Source: a virus. Taken from it: DNA of 44,596 nt. The translations under genes were made by a program, and so were the position numbers. The notes under the pieces are model-generated. The model saw nothing but the letters and a program-made list of their open reading frames with translations, was not told the DNA's origin and made no database searches. This document shows, piece after piece, positions 5,858 to 13,153 of the stretch; the first letter of the stretch is position 1, and each line of letters opens with the position of its first letter. The stretch is from the IMG/VR virus record IMGVR_UViG_3300045303_000094, positions 1 through 44,596 of that record. One strand, given 5' to 3'.

Positions 5858-6490
5858 CTAGTCCTCGTCGCTTTCGATTGGCTCTACTACCTTACTATCT
5901 AGGCGTACGAGAGGCTTGAAATCAGGAAGGACATATCCCTCTCGCCCACCATAGCGATTAACGTACTCGTTCATTACCTCCAGAACCTTCTCGCGTCCGT
6001 ATCCATCATTAATAGCGACGATTCCATCTCGATCACGGTGATATTCCCGTGCGATATCATTCAGTCGCTCAATAATGGTCTGATAATCGGCGTTATCATC
6101 ACCACCGCCGATCAAAAGTTGGATGCTACCGATAGCGCACACCTTGTCAGTGACAAGCTGGTATTCGCCATTCGGCATTGCGTCTACCCATGCTTCGGGC
6201 ATCGGTGCGTAGAAGGGTGAGAATCCAGCGTGTGTATTAACCTCGCTGATTACATCACCATCTTCATCGCGTTCAAGGTGGACACCTTCGTATCCATGTG
6301 CCCAGAACACGCCGTCGTTGTAGCTGAACAGGTCAATTGCCTGCCGGATGATCCGTACGTCCCAGGATTCCCCGTCCCTGCTTTCCTTCAGCTTCCGCAC
6401 CCATTCCGGCGTGCCCGTGCTGGGCTGTGGATTGTAGACAGGCTTTTGTCCCTGCGTAGTAGCGTGCTCGGTATTGGTCTTGTCCTGCAT
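5858..6490 (-). CDS. DUF6197-like protein, copy 2
   Basis: 210 residues from ATG 6490, preceded by GAAAGAGGAACA; the frame is open to ATG 6535, which overlaps the upstream stop but lacks a good site. DUF6197-type core: VRIIRQAIDLF, a tryptophan/glycine segment, TDKVCAIGSIQLLIGGG, then REYHRDRDGIVAINDGYGREKVLEVMNEYV. It is longer than copy 1, owing to a polar N-terminal extension and an insertion before the Cys motif. Function unknown; the conserved Cys and ND pair are shared with copies 1 and 3. Confidence 0.75.
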   Translation of the reverse strand: MQDKTNTEHATTQGQKPVYNPQPSTGTPEWVRKLKESRDGESWDVRIIRQAIDLFSYNDGVFWAHGYEGVHLERDEDGDVISEVNTHAGFSPFYAPMPEAWVDAMPNGEYQLVTDKVCAIGSIQLLIGGGDDNADYQTIIERLNDIAREYHRDRDGIVAINDGYGREKVLEVMNEYVNRYGGREGYVLPDFKPLVRLDSKVVEPIESDED

Positions 6491-6531
6491 TGTTCCTCTT
6501 TCGTTGTGTGTATGCATGTCCGTGTGTGTCG

Positions 6532-6642
6532 TCATTTGATAATGACGTATTGCCCTACGATCAGACCCATGATGAATGCGGCTACTACTATGCCGATCAC
6601 CGTCCAGATTAGGCCGTCACGATACCAAGGCATAGCGTACAT
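6532..6642 (-). CDS. 36-residue single-pass membrane peptide
   Basis: ATG 6642 overlaps the upstream stop (TAATG) and its own stop overlaps a downstream ATG at 6535 (ATGA), so it is embedded in a coupled chain. The sequence MYAMPWYRDG is followed by one hydrophobic segment (LIWTVIGIVVAAFIMGLIVG) and a YVIIK end: N-terminal charged residues, single transmembrane helix, short tail. Not recognised. Such micro-proteins recur in this arm. Confidence 0.65.
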   Translation of the reverse strand: MYAMPWYRDGLIWTVIGIVVAAFIMGLIVGQYVIIK

Positions 6643-6995
6643 TACGCTCCTTCCACGTCGGGTGCTATTGGGTTCTCCTCATGAGCCAGCTTGATTAGCC
6701 TGGCTTCTTCGGGGTCTGTCTGTCGGTCGCCCATCCAACCGCAGGTACAGATAGCGGTGTAGACGATGCGCTTCGCACCATCAGGATCGAGCCATTCAAT
6801 ACCCATGTTGAGCCATGTCATGTGCTCGGGTATTGGCTCCGATGTTTCTTTCAGGTGCGTGATACCTTCTTCATGTGCGGGATCGGGAGATTCATTATCA
6901 TCGGATTCCCACCCGCATAGGCAAGAGGATCGGTATATGGTCTGACCATCTTCATCGTGTAGACGATTCACCCATGTATCGTGCTTGTGTGCCAT
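6642..6995 (-). CDS. Tandem CxCGW mini zinc-motif protein
   Basis: 117 residues made of two repeats. Each has a Trp/His start, a CxCGW knuckle (SCLCGWES at about 29-36, CTCGWMGD at about 83-90), an acidic stretch and a following His (ITHLKE, LAHEE), suggesting two C-x-C...H metal sites. Similar single CxCGW proteins are common in actinobacteriophages; function unknown. The stop overlaps the start of the micro membrane gene. Related to the gene at 12677-12874. Confidence 0.72.
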   Translation of the reverse strand: MAHKHDTWVNRLHDEDGQTIYRSSCLCGWESDDNESPDPAHEEGITHLKETSEPIPEHMTWLNMGIEWLDPDGAKRIVYTAICTCGWMGDRQTDPEEARLIKLAHEENPIAPDVEGA

Positions 6996-7390
6996 TAAAA
7001 GCCATACTCCATTTCCACTTCTGCCTCAAGTGTTTCCTCTGCGATTTCCTCATACGCGTGGAACTCCATCTCCACTTCGTCCACGTCCTGAATAGCCTGG
7101 AAGCTATCGATCCACTCCTGGAAGGCAGTACCCTTATCGCTGGCCTGCCAATTGTCGCTGCGGTCATCGAACATGGACTGTAGCTCGTCCTCGATTTCCT
7201 CCGCAGTAGACTTGAGGTTGGCAATTGCGCCGTTGAGTAGTTCCAGTTTCGGTTCTACCTCCTTCTCCCATTGCACACGTGTGGACTCGTTGAAGTCTAC
7301 CAACGCGACATTGAAGTCGTTGATAGCATCACGATACGCGGCTTCCATAGCCTCGTATTCGCCGGCCTGTGCTTTACTTACCTTCGGCAT
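6995..7390 (-). CDS. Acidic helical protein
   Basis: 131 residues; ATG 7390 preceded by AAGAAAGAGGG. Nearly all helix-forming: repeated Glu/Asp/Ala/Lys with heptad-like spacing (LELLNGAIANLKSTAEEIEDELQSMF) and a very acidic C-terminus (EEIAEETLEAEVEMEYGF). A coiled coil or DNA-mimic-like surface is possible. No family recognised. Overlaps the upstream gene by 17 nt. Confidence 0.7.
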   Translation of the reverse strand: MPKVSKAQAGEYEAMEAAYRDAINDFNVALVDFNESTRVQWEKEVEPKLELLNGAIANLKSTAEEIEDELQSMFDDRSDNWQASDKGTAFQEWIDSFQAIQDVDEVEMEFHAYEEIAEETLEAEVEMEYGF

Positions 7391-7880
7391 TACGCCCTCT
7401 TTCTTGTCGCTCGATGCTTTCCAGCAGGTTATTCATCGCCTGCTTGAGAGCATGACTGATATGGGTTTCGTCCTGTTCGTACGGTGGTTCACCGCGTCGT
7501 GCTCTACACTTCGGGCATTCACACACTTCCTCTGCGATGGTGCTTAGTGCTCGTCTAATAACCTCCTCCATTGGATTGGGGATTTCCACGCTCGCTTCTA
7601 CTACGCCGATGCCTACTCCGTATTGTTCTCCTATCACCATAACGTGGTTCATCAGTGTGTTGATGATGTCACGTGGATTGTTGAAGTTCCAAAAGCCCTG
7701 GCCCATTTCGGACTTGTCCCAATCGCTCTTGGTAACCTCGTTCATTGCCAGTACCGCGATCTTATCATCGAGGCGGTAATACTCGGACTCTCGCATGGCA
7801 TCAAGTGCAACCTCGGTCAGCTTCGTGATACGCTCGTCCGCTGTATGGCTCAGGAACACGGGATCCTCATGGTTGTCCAT
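7374..7880 (-). CDS. Hypothetical protein with C-terminal zinc knuckle
   Basis: 168 residues from ATG 7880, which has GGAGG about 10 nt upstream; the frame extends to 7979 but would overlap the neighbour deeply. The C-terminal third has CECPKCRARRGEPP, a CxCxxC knuckle, followed by an amphipathic helix (HISHALKQAMNNLLESIERQE). The N-terminal part is mixed alpha/beta with no recognised motif. Part of the run of zinc-binding small proteins. Confidence 0.65.
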   Translation of the reverse strand: MDNHEDPVFLSHTADERITKLTEVALDAMRESEYYRLDDKIAVLAMNEVTKSDWDKSEMGQGFWNFNNPRDIINTLMNHVMVIGEQYGVGIGVVEASVEIPNPMEEVIRRALSTIAEEVCECPKCRARRGEPPYEQDETHISHALKQAMNNLLESIERQERGRNAEGK

Positions 7881-8118
7881 TATTACGTCGCCTCCATTCG
7901 TGGATTGCTGCTGGCAATTCAGCATTGGTGCCTTGTCCGCTCGGGGATACAGCCATTGCCAATAGATAGCAAGGATCACAAACGATAGTATCCTTGCCCA
8001 TCACCCCGTATGTACCATCTTCTCGCCAATGCTTACGCGGCTTCCCATGATAGCACTCGGGATGAATCCGCGCGCCGCATTTGATCGGCGAGAGTGGTGT
8101 GTTGCGTCTAGATGTCAT
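7867..8118 (-). CDS. Small Cys/His zinc-binding protein
   Basis: 83 residues, ATG 8118 overlapping the upstream stop by 11 nt. Ligand pattern KCGARIHPECYHGKPRKHW then VCDPCYLLA: C-x8-C plus CxxC with several His, consistent with a zinc ribbon. The C-terminus HEWRRRNNGQP is basic. Possibly nucleic-acid binding; no family recognised. Confidence 0.65.
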   Translation of the reverse strand: MTSRRNTPLSPIKCGARIHPECYHGKPRKHWREDGTYGVMGKDTIVCDPCYLLAMAVSPSGQGTNAELPAAIHEWRRRNNGQP

Positions 8119-8335
8119 TGGGGAACGAGAGATTCTTCATCTGCCTCCGTGCATTGTCCTGGTCGATGAGTGTCTGCAAGAAAGTCTTGTGCTTATTAGC
8201 AAGGTCAGACATCTTGCGATCGGCGATGCTACCGTGCCTCAGGTATTGATCGATCATTGATAATGCATTGACAGCCTGCATGATCGTACTCACCTGATCC
8301 GGTGCTAGTGGACTAACGGTGGTGCTTATGGGCAC
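8108..8335 (-). CDS. Hypothetical helical protein
   Basis: 75 residues, GTG 8335 with AGAGAGGACATA upstream. Predicted helices (QVSTIMQAVNALSMIDQYL, then MSDLANKHKTFLQTLIDQDNARRQM); no Cys, no membrane segment, no recognised motif. Tightly overlapped on both sides. Confidence 0.62.
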   Translation of the reverse strand: MPISTTVSPLAPDQVSTIMQAVNALSMIDQYLRHGSIADRKMSDLANKHKTFLQTLIDQDNARRQMKNLSFPNDI

Positions 8336-8546
8336 TATGTCCTCTCTTTCTAGGTTCAGCCGTGCGTACCTTTGGATAGGGAACCTTCATCGGATCGAGT
8401 CGCATGTAACAGATTCGATCCCGCTTCTTACCGCATACGCAGCACATATCTTCCACTGGTGGATATGTATGCACATAGAACACACTCTGATCGTAATTGA
8501 GGTTACGACAAAACGTGCAAATTGGCTGTGCTTTTGCGAATGCCAC
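8313..8546 (-). CDS. Zinc-ribbon protein
   Basis: 77 residues from GTG 8546, which overlaps the upstream stop (TAGTG). CTFCRNLNYD and CCVCGKKRDRIC form two knuckles of a zinc ribbon about 25 residues apart; the tail is strongly basic (RTAEPRKRGHSAHKHHR), suggesting nucleic-acid binding. No family recognised. Confidence 0.68.
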   Translation of the reverse strand: MAFAKAQPICTFCRNLNYDQSVFYVHTYPPVEDMCCVCGKKRDRICYMRLDPMKVPYPKVRTAEPRKRGHSAHKHHR

Positions 8547-9220
8547 TATGCTACGGAGCTAACTCCGTCCGCCTTTTCTGTTGGCTGTAGTCCGAACACC
8601 TCCTGCACAAACACCTGTCCGCGAGGACTCAGTGTCCATACGTCCTTGTCAATCTCCGTCACCAAACCACGACGCGACATGGAGTGCATCAGATAGTGAG
8701 GCTTGATATGCTTACGCTTTTCTGCATCCTTATGAGTGGAGTGCTTCTTGATGCGGGAGATTACCGCATGAACACCCAGCGTGTAGCGTCCCTTCTCGCC
8801 ACAGAACGATTCCATTACCCAGCGCTGATTCCCATTCAGCCCATGCCACCCCGACCAGTTGCGCTGAAGCCCAGGCTCGGGAATCTCGATGTTATTGGGG
8901 TTAACCCAACCCGTCCCCCACTGAATACCTCGCTCGGTAACAGCACGATTAGACGTGTGCTTCTGGAACTTCGCCACTGTGCTAGGCGGGCGGTTCAGAT
9001 TGGGGTCAGGAATACCGCCAGCGAGACTATCAATCAGCGTAGTACCAAGCGCCTCTGTCGGAGGATACACAGCTTCGATCGGATTTACGAGGGCAATACC
9101 CTTCGTCCATCCCTCGCTAATAAGGTTGTGTGCAGTAGTGAGGAGCATGTGTGTGGGTTGGTCAACGCCGGATCGGTATAGATCGAGCGCCAGTTCCAAC
9201 TGAACCTCATTAGGCTGCAT
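8546..9220 (-). CDS. Hypothetical protein, possible winged-helix regulator
   Basis: 224 residues from ATG 9220, with AGGAGAG 6 nt upstream (the open frame extends to 9307 without a site). The C-terminal half contains a winged-helix-like pattern: HAVISRIKKHSTHKDAEKR, then PHYLMHSMSRRGLVTEIDK and VWTLSPRGQVFVQEVFG, i.e. helices followed by a beta hairpin ending in a TxxG segment as in MarR/PadR-type domains. A DNA-binding role is therefore plausible but unproven. Follows the AbrB-like gene and overlaps its stop by 11 nt. Confidence 0.65.
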   Translation of the reverse strand: MQPNEVQLELALDLYRSGVDQPTHMLLTTAHNLISEGWTKGIALVNPIEAVYPPTEALGTTLIDSLAGGIPDPNLNRPPSTVAKFQKHTSNRAVTERGIQWGTGWVNPNNIEIPEPGLQRNWSGWHGLNGNQRWVMESFCGEKGRYTLGVHAVISRIKKHSTHKDAEKRKHIKPHYLMHSMSRRGLVTEIDKDVWTLSPRGQVFVQEVFGLQPTEKADGVSSVA

Positions 9221-9401
9221 CCGTACTCTCCTGTCTGATCGGTGTGAAGATGATGCGACCGTTTTCCTGTGTGCAGGTAAACAAGTCGTCCTTGTATTGC
9301 TCGGCAATCAGTCGCGGAATACTCATAAGGTGCTGAGTCTTGCCGCCTGTCGTAACCGTGCGGATCTTTCTCGGATAGTATGCCGACTGGATCATGTTCA
9401 T
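9210..9401 (-). CDS. AbrB/MazE-like (SpoVT-AbrB) regulator
   Basis: 63 residues from ATG 9401 with GAAGGGATTACC upstream. The sequence YYPRKIRTVTTGGKTQHLM, SIPRLIAEQY and LFTCTQENGRIIFTPI matches the swapped-hairpin AbrB fold: strand with a basic patch, SIP-type turn, helix, then two strands ending I-x-F-x-P-I. Likely a dimeric DNA-binding regulator of phage genes. No toxin partner of MazF type lies next to it, so a stand-alone regulator is preferred over an antitoxin. Confidence 0.72.
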   Translation of the reverse strand: MNMIQSAYYPRKIRTVTTGGKTQHLMSIPRLIAEQYKDDLFTCTQENGRIIFTPIRQESTDAA

Positions 9402-10051
9402 GTTGGTAATCCCTTCGCGGCTTTCTTTGCCCGCATGTAATGTTGGTGGAGTGTGCCAACGGCAAACCCCCATTTCTCTGCGATGCTATCGAAGTCATCA
9501 ATGAGTTCAGGGTAGTTCCTCACATCAAACTTAGGGCGTGTCGTATCAATACCCGCCTTGTCGCATAGTGATTTCATCATGTAATGGCCTGGTGCAACAT
9601 CAAGGTGTGCAATTTCACGCACTACCTCGGCCATTTCCTTCATGCTTTTACCCTCGGCCCACATACCACGCATAAATCTCAGCATGTGTTCGCTCGGGTT
9701 TCTTAGCGCAGGGATAGTAGACTCGACTGGTCTTGCGTTGTAACGTCGAGTGACTACATACACACGGCTAAGTTCCATGCGTAGAGCCTCTGCGGTATCC
9801 TTGGCATTGTAGTTGTACCGCTGAAATGCGTCGAGGATAAGACGCTCCTCGGGATTAGGTTCCCGGATTCGCACCTTACCCTTACGTGCCTGCTCTCGCA
9901 CCTTGTTGATAGCATCGAGGAACACTTTGCGTTCAGCTTCATTCAGCTTGTTCGCAATATCCGCGATCAATGCATCTTCCTGGTCAATAGCAGGATTAAG
10001 CTCATCGTCATCGATGAACTCAACCTCCGCGTTATCAGCGCTGTCGCTCAT
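9398..10051 (-). CDS. HTH-rich DNA-binding-like protein
   Basis: 217 residues; GAGG 7 nt before ATG 10051. Acidic N-terminus (VEFIDDDELNPAIDQED), then helices with several helix-turn-helix-like segments: NYNAKDTAEALRMELSRVYVVTRRY, then MKEMAEVVREIAHLDVAPGHYMMKSLCDKAGI, and FDSIAEKWGFAVGTLHQHYMRAKKAAKG. Probable DNA-binding or transcription-related factor. Its ATGA-type overlap with the AbrB-like gene suggests the two are co-translated. Confidence 0.68.
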   Translation of the reverse strand: MSDSADNAEVEFIDDDELNPAIDQEDALIADIANKLNEAERKVFLDAINKVREQARKGKVRIREPNPEERLILDAFQRYNYNAKDTAEALRMELSRVYVVTRRYNARPVESTIPALRNPSEHMLRFMRGMWAEGKSMKEMAEVVREIAHLDVAPGHYMMKSLCDKAGIDTTRPKFDVRNYPELIDDFDSIAEKWGFAVGTLHQHYMRAKKAAKGLPT

Positions 10052-10316
10052 TGTGTGCCTCGTTGATGAGAACCATCATTGTGTTCGCACCGTCCATGCG
10101 ATGATACAGGTTCTCCAATTCGATGCCGAGCAATGTGAGCCCCATGCCAGTGACGCAGATTAGCCGTGCCCACCAAGGCATCCAGATCATCGTGGATGCC
10201 ATAGTGAGCAGGCCAATAGTGGTGGGCAATGATGCGTGCTTGTGTTCCAATAGCCATACGGATAGAGGCACACTGATACGCACTAGTGTTGGCTCATCGA
10301 ACTTCGCCTCAGGCAT
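10035..10316 (-). CDS. Two-pass membrane protein
   Basis: 93 residues; ATG 10316 overlaps the upstream stop (TAATG). Two hydrophobic segments, about residues 29-49 (LPTTIGLLTMASTMIWMPWW) and 52-66 (LICVTGMGLTLLGIE), then a hydrophilic tail. Inner-membrane protein of unknown role. Last member of a run of four consecutive small genes, three of which encode membrane proteins. Confidence 0.68.
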   Translation of the reverse strand: MPEAKFDEPTLVRISVPLSVWLLEHKHASLPTTIGLLTMASTMIWMPWWARLICVTGMGLTLLGIELENLYHRMDGANTMMVLINEAHNERQR

Positions 10317-10453
10317 TATGTCTTGTGCCTATTCAGCGAGCCAGGCTTTTTGTATGCACGTCTAGCCTCGTGGCCCATCTTCGCGACCATATTTTCCCAT
10401 CGCTCCTGACGTAAAGCCAGGCGCTTATATGCCTTCTTCTTCTGCTTGCCCAT
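10316..10453 (-). CDS. Very basic small protein
   Basis: 45 residues from ATG 10453, with a strong AAGGAGAG site. Lys/Arg-rich throughout (MGKQKKKAYKRLALRQERWE, then RRAYKKPGSLNRHKT); likely nucleic-acid binding or a membrane-surface partner. Not recognised. Confidence 0.65.
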   Translation of the reverse strand: MGKQKKKAYKRLALRQERWENMVAKMGHEARRAYKKPGSLNRHKT

Positions 10454-10461
10454 TACTCTCC

Positions 10462-10569
10462 TTATGTACGGGCGGTTGCAACTAGCAGAATCACAACCGT
10501 CCAGCCGATGATGCACAGGATGATAACAACCGGGAGAACCCAGCCTATATCTTCCTCGTCATCTTTCAC
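10462..10569 (-). CDS. 35-residue membrane peptide
   Basis: GTG 10569 overlaps the upstream stop by 11 nt. Acidic start (VKDDEEDIGW) then one transmembrane helix, VLPVVIILCIIGWTVVILLV, and a short ATART tail. The weak AGGCAG site suggests coupling to the preceding micro-gene. Unknown function. Confidence 0.55.
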   Translation of the reverse strand: MKDDEEDIGWVLPVVIILCIIGWTVVILLVATART

Positions 10570-10645
10570 GGGTATACTGCCTGTATGTCATGCCTGCTGC
10601 AAAGATTAGGCAAAAGGCAATAGGCCCTATCCAACACTCAAGCAA
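10559..10645 (-). CDS. 28-residue membrane peptide with TTG start
   Basis: TTG 10645 lies 6 nt after a perfect AGGAGG inside the end of the upstream DUF6197-like gene. The sequence LLECWIGPIAFCLIFAAGM gives one short hydrophobic helix, followed by the basic tail TYRQYTRER. The near-ideal ribosome site is the main support. Confidence 0.5.
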   Translation of the reverse strand: MLECWIGPIAFCLIFAAGMTYRQYTRER

Positions 10646-11243
10646 CAGGAACCTCCTGCTTCACGGGTGCCAGAACCGTGCACCCCTTTGGGCCACAGCC
10701 AATTGCGGGAGCAGCCGTGTTGGAGAATACGAAGGGAGTTACCGTGTACGGATTGTACGACTCCGTATATGCAGCAGCACACAACTCTGCGTAGTCGATC
10801 TGTGCCTGGTACTCGGCGATGGTATGATCGAATACCTCTAGTGCAGCTTCCTTTCCCATGCTGTCATTCACATCGACGATGGTGGTGCGTGACTTATCGC
10901 AGCCACAGTTGGGATCGCTGCAACCATCATTCATACCATGCATATCCGTGGCGCTCTTGTTGAGCTGGTTAATCAGATTGCACTCAAACACCTGATGTCC
11001 CTGGGTATGAAACACCGCACCAATAGAGCACAGATACTTGATGCTCGGATCATCGTACGCCTTCAGGGATTCGTAACCCTCATTCGCGAACTCTGCACCC
11101 TGGCAGAACTTCTCATCGAGCAATGCCCGTGCCTCTCTTGCCTCCTTGATAAGCTGATAGGGATCATCCGTGTCGAAATACTCACGCAGTTCGTGACCAT
11201 CAGCCTGCCAACTCGATGCGTAATTGAAGTAGCGCTTTCTCAC
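10638..11243 (-). CDS. DUF6197-like protein, copy 3
   Basis: 201 residues from GTG 11243, which overlaps the upstream stop (GTGA) and has AAGGAG upstream; the longer frame to 11300 would run into the neighbour. Core features: LIKEAREARALLDE, KYLCSIGAVFHTQGHQV, an inserted Cys-rich loop GCSDPNCGCDK, then TTIVDVNDSMGKEAALEVFDHTIAEY. This is the same Cys-x-IGA...VND..G-E pattern as in the genes at 5184 and 5858. The C-terminal 45 residues are unique to this copy. Function unknown. Confidence 0.72.
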   Translation of the reverse strand: MRKRYFNYASSWQADGHELREYFDTDDPYQLIKEAREARALLDEKFCQGAEFANEGYESLKAYDDPSIKYLCSIGAVFHTQGHQVFECNLINQLNKSATDMHGMNDGCSDPNCGCDKSRTTIVDVNDSMGKEAALEVFDHTIAEYQAQIDYAELCAAAYTESYNPYTVTPFVFSNTAAPAIGCGPKGCTVLAPVKQEVPVA

Positions 11244-11668
11244 AGTCCCAACTCCTTCATTAGTAGTGAACCTCTGCGGATACCCTGTTCTTTCACCCAC
11301 GCCATTTCCGCTCCTACTCCGCCCTTAAAGCCGAGGTAGATACCAGGCGTGGTATACATCCTGCCGGTGTTCGGGTGCTGCATCCACCACGGCATCAATG
11401 CTTCCCACTCATGCTCGTAGCGAATCTTGGCGTACAGATATCCCTCGCCACCCTCTACGCACTCCGGTCTAAACACCTGACCGCATACGCATCTATCGAA
11501 GGAGAGTAGATCGATCCTCTCGGTAATAAGAAGCGGCCACATCGGTCGCACCTTATCCAGCCACAATGCTCCACGATACACGCAAGCAGGTGACGTAACA
11601 TCCCCCTCGGGATATCCTTCCATCAACCGCCTAGTGTCTGGCATTATCCTGAAGTATTCGTCTTCCAC
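11240..11668 (-). CDS. Hypothetical protein
   Basis: 142 residues from GTG 11668, preceded by GAAAGAGGAAAA, a site nearly identical to that of the gene starting at 6490. The frame is open to 11875 but the upstream codons look non-coding. Trp/Tyr/Gly-rich alpha/beta sequence with a FDRCVCGQVFRPECVEGG motif (three Cys in a ribbon-like layout) and WMQHPNTGRMYTTPGIYLGFKGG. Not recognised. First gene of the operon stretch running to 5184. Confidence 0.62.
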   Translation of the reverse strand: MEDEYFRIMPDTRRLMEGYPEGDVTSPACVYRGALWLDKVRPMWPLLITERIDLLSFDRCVCGQVFRPECVEGGEGYLYAKIRYEHEWEALMPWWMQHPNTGRMYTTPGIYLGFKGGVGAEMAWVKEQGIRRGSLLMKELGL

Positions 11669-12386
11669 TTTTCCTCTTTCATAGTGTGTGTGTACCGGGT
11701 GTGTGTATTCCTCCTTCCGCCCGGTTTCTTGCTGGTGGAAGGTCAAGCTAGCACCTCCTGCTACCGTTGTCAACTTTGGCTCAACCATGCGGGTTTGCGG
11801 CGAACCGGAGGCAGCCTCCGCAACAATCGGCACAATGTTGCTAATGGTTAGGGTACATGCCCCTCTACTTACCACTTGCTAATAAGCCCCTCGGCGGGTA
11901 CGATTCTGAGTGTGGTCTACCTGATCGGCAGAAGGGCAACGTCAATAGCATCCGACGGAGTGTGTGCCGTCAAAATGCTAGCCAGTATTACTCGCGTGGA
12001 TTTACCGCGTTTAATACAAGCCCCCTCCAGCCTGCCGCTATTAGGCAATGGTGCTTAACCTCTTTCAGCCATTGCCTAATCGCAAGGTAGTCAGTCACCC
12101 GCGCGTATTGCTGGCACGGTACGCGCGGGTGACATTACTACGCACGATAGGATGATTGAATCATTCTGTCACGCGCTATAACCGGGCAGGTAGCTAGCGT
12201 GCCACGTACGGTATCAACGCGCGTACGTACCGGCATCCTGGCGCTATTCCGAGCTACCCTATTCGCGCGAGCGGATCGACGGCAGACCGGCGCGTTTCCG
12301 TTGTCAGCTTAGGCAACGATGGGGACAAAAAAGGGGATCGTACGCGAGCATATCCGCGTACGATCCCCTGGACTATTACCTGAAAG
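11669..12386. other. Hairpin-rich non-coding region
   Basis: About 700 nt without a convincing gene on either strand. It holds CGGAGGC/GCCTCCG around 11806-11820; ATTAGGCAATGG/CCATTGCCTAAT (12-bp perfect, 12040-12051 and 12069-12080); GTCACCCGCGCGTA/TACGCGCGGGTGAC (14-bp perfect, 12094-12107 and 12120-12133); ATGATT/AATCAT near 12152; and the terminator at 12333-12368. The left part, with GT/AC-rich tracts before 11668, should contain the promoter for the leftward operon. The 12.04-12.13 kb pair of hairpins lacks T-runs and is unexplained. Confidence 0.7.
12327..12368 (-). terminator. Rho-independent terminator
   Basis: Stem GGGGATCGTACGCG (12333-12346)/CGCGTACGATCCCC (12355-12368), 8-nt loop, with six A on the left that read as a T-run on the minus strand. 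It ends the transcript of the gene stopping at 12387. Confidence 0.88.
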
Positions 12387-12629
12387 CTATTCGCTATCGA
12401 TGTAATAGCCGTTCGGCTCGCGCAAGTTCTTTTCACGCAAACCCTTAATACTGTAGCTTCGATCCGCGCGAACGATACCGGCTACGGGATGAATCGCGTA
12501 GTTATCGTTATGGCGCTTGAAGCTATTGATGCGCTTCAGCATTCGTGCCAGCTTATTACGCTGGCGCTTATCCTTTGCGCGGTACGCGTTGCACTTATCC
12601 TTGTTACGGGTGTGCTTACGATCGGACAT
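12387..12629 (-). CDS. Basic hypothetical protein
   Basis: 80 residues; ATG 12629 preceded by AAAGGTGGTGATATAA. The N-terminal half is extremely Lys/Arg-rich and helical (NAYRAKDKRQRNKLARMLKR), the C-terminal half more mixed (GIVRADRSYSIKGLREKN). Likely nucleic-acid binding; no family recognised. Followed 18 nt on by a strong terminator. Confidence 0.68.
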   Translation of the reverse strand: MSDRKHTRNKDKCNAYRAKDKRQRNKLARMLKRINSFKRHNDNYAIHPVAGIVRADRSYSIKGLREKNLREPNGYYIDSE

Positions 12630-12676
12630 TTATATCACCACCTTTCTAATACTTGTGTGTTTCATATGGGTGAGTT

Positions 12677-12874
12677 TCAGTGGATACCCGTGCGGCGTGA
12701 CGGGTGCATGATGCGCTGCAATTCGCGATGATATTGTGTATCGCGTAGTGCCACACCTTTACTACCGCGTGGTTTGCCAATATAGCCGCACGTACAATGC
12801 GCTTCCCATGAGCGCAGGCTTTGATACCGTGGGCTAATACGCGAGACAACGTATTGTGTGTGCGGCTTCGGCAT
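12677..12874 (-). CDS. Single CxCGY mini zinc-motif protein
   Basis: 65 residues; its ATG directly follows the stop of the upstream gene (TAA ATG), with GGAGG inside that gene's end. The motif AHCTCGYIGKPRG, with a downstream His in DTQYHRELQ, matches the CxCGW...H units of the protein at 6642-6995. Basic overall. Function unknown. Confidence 0.62.
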   Translation of the reverse strand: MPKPHTQYVVSRISPRYQSLRSWEAHCTCGYIGKPRGSKGVALRDTQYHRELQRIMHPSRRTGIH

Positions 12875-13153
12875 TTACATTTCCTCCACTAGAAACTTTT
12901 CCAGGATATGCACGCGGAGTATGACAGCCATATTATCATCCGCGCAATCAGACGCATTGACACAAGCGTTAGCCTTTGCAGTAAGAGCGTCGCATATGCA
13001 CGCAATTTCATCCGCAGAAAAGGATAGCGTGAATCCTTGCGGATATATCGCGTGTGCACGTTCCCTAATATCGCTTGTGTCTGTAGTGCCAAAGCGTCTG
13101 ACTACCCTATTCGGCACCTTGTCGCGCTTCCCGCAGAAAGCGCGGGAAGTCAA
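12875..13153 (-). CDS. Hypothetical protein
   Basis: 92 residues from TTG 13153 (start uncertain). Helical C-terminal half (FSADEIACICDALTAKANACV, then NMAVILRVHILEKFLVEEM) with three to four Cys; basic N-terminus. Not recognised. Overlaps the neighbouring upstream gene by 47 nt, so a later start is also possible. Confidence 0.55.
   Translation of the reverse strand: MTSRAFCGKRDKVPNRVVRRFGTTDTSDIRERAHAIYPQGFTLSFSADEIACICDALTAKANACVNASDCADDNMAVILRVHILEKFLVEEM

Noticed and set aside
9210-9401. Toxin-antitoxin pair suggested by the MazE/AbrB-like fold
   Set aside because: No MazF/PIN/Doc-type partner in the adjacent genes.
12254-12436. Leftward 60-codon frame across the terminator
   Set aside because: It contains the terminator stem at 12333-12368 and has no ribosome site.
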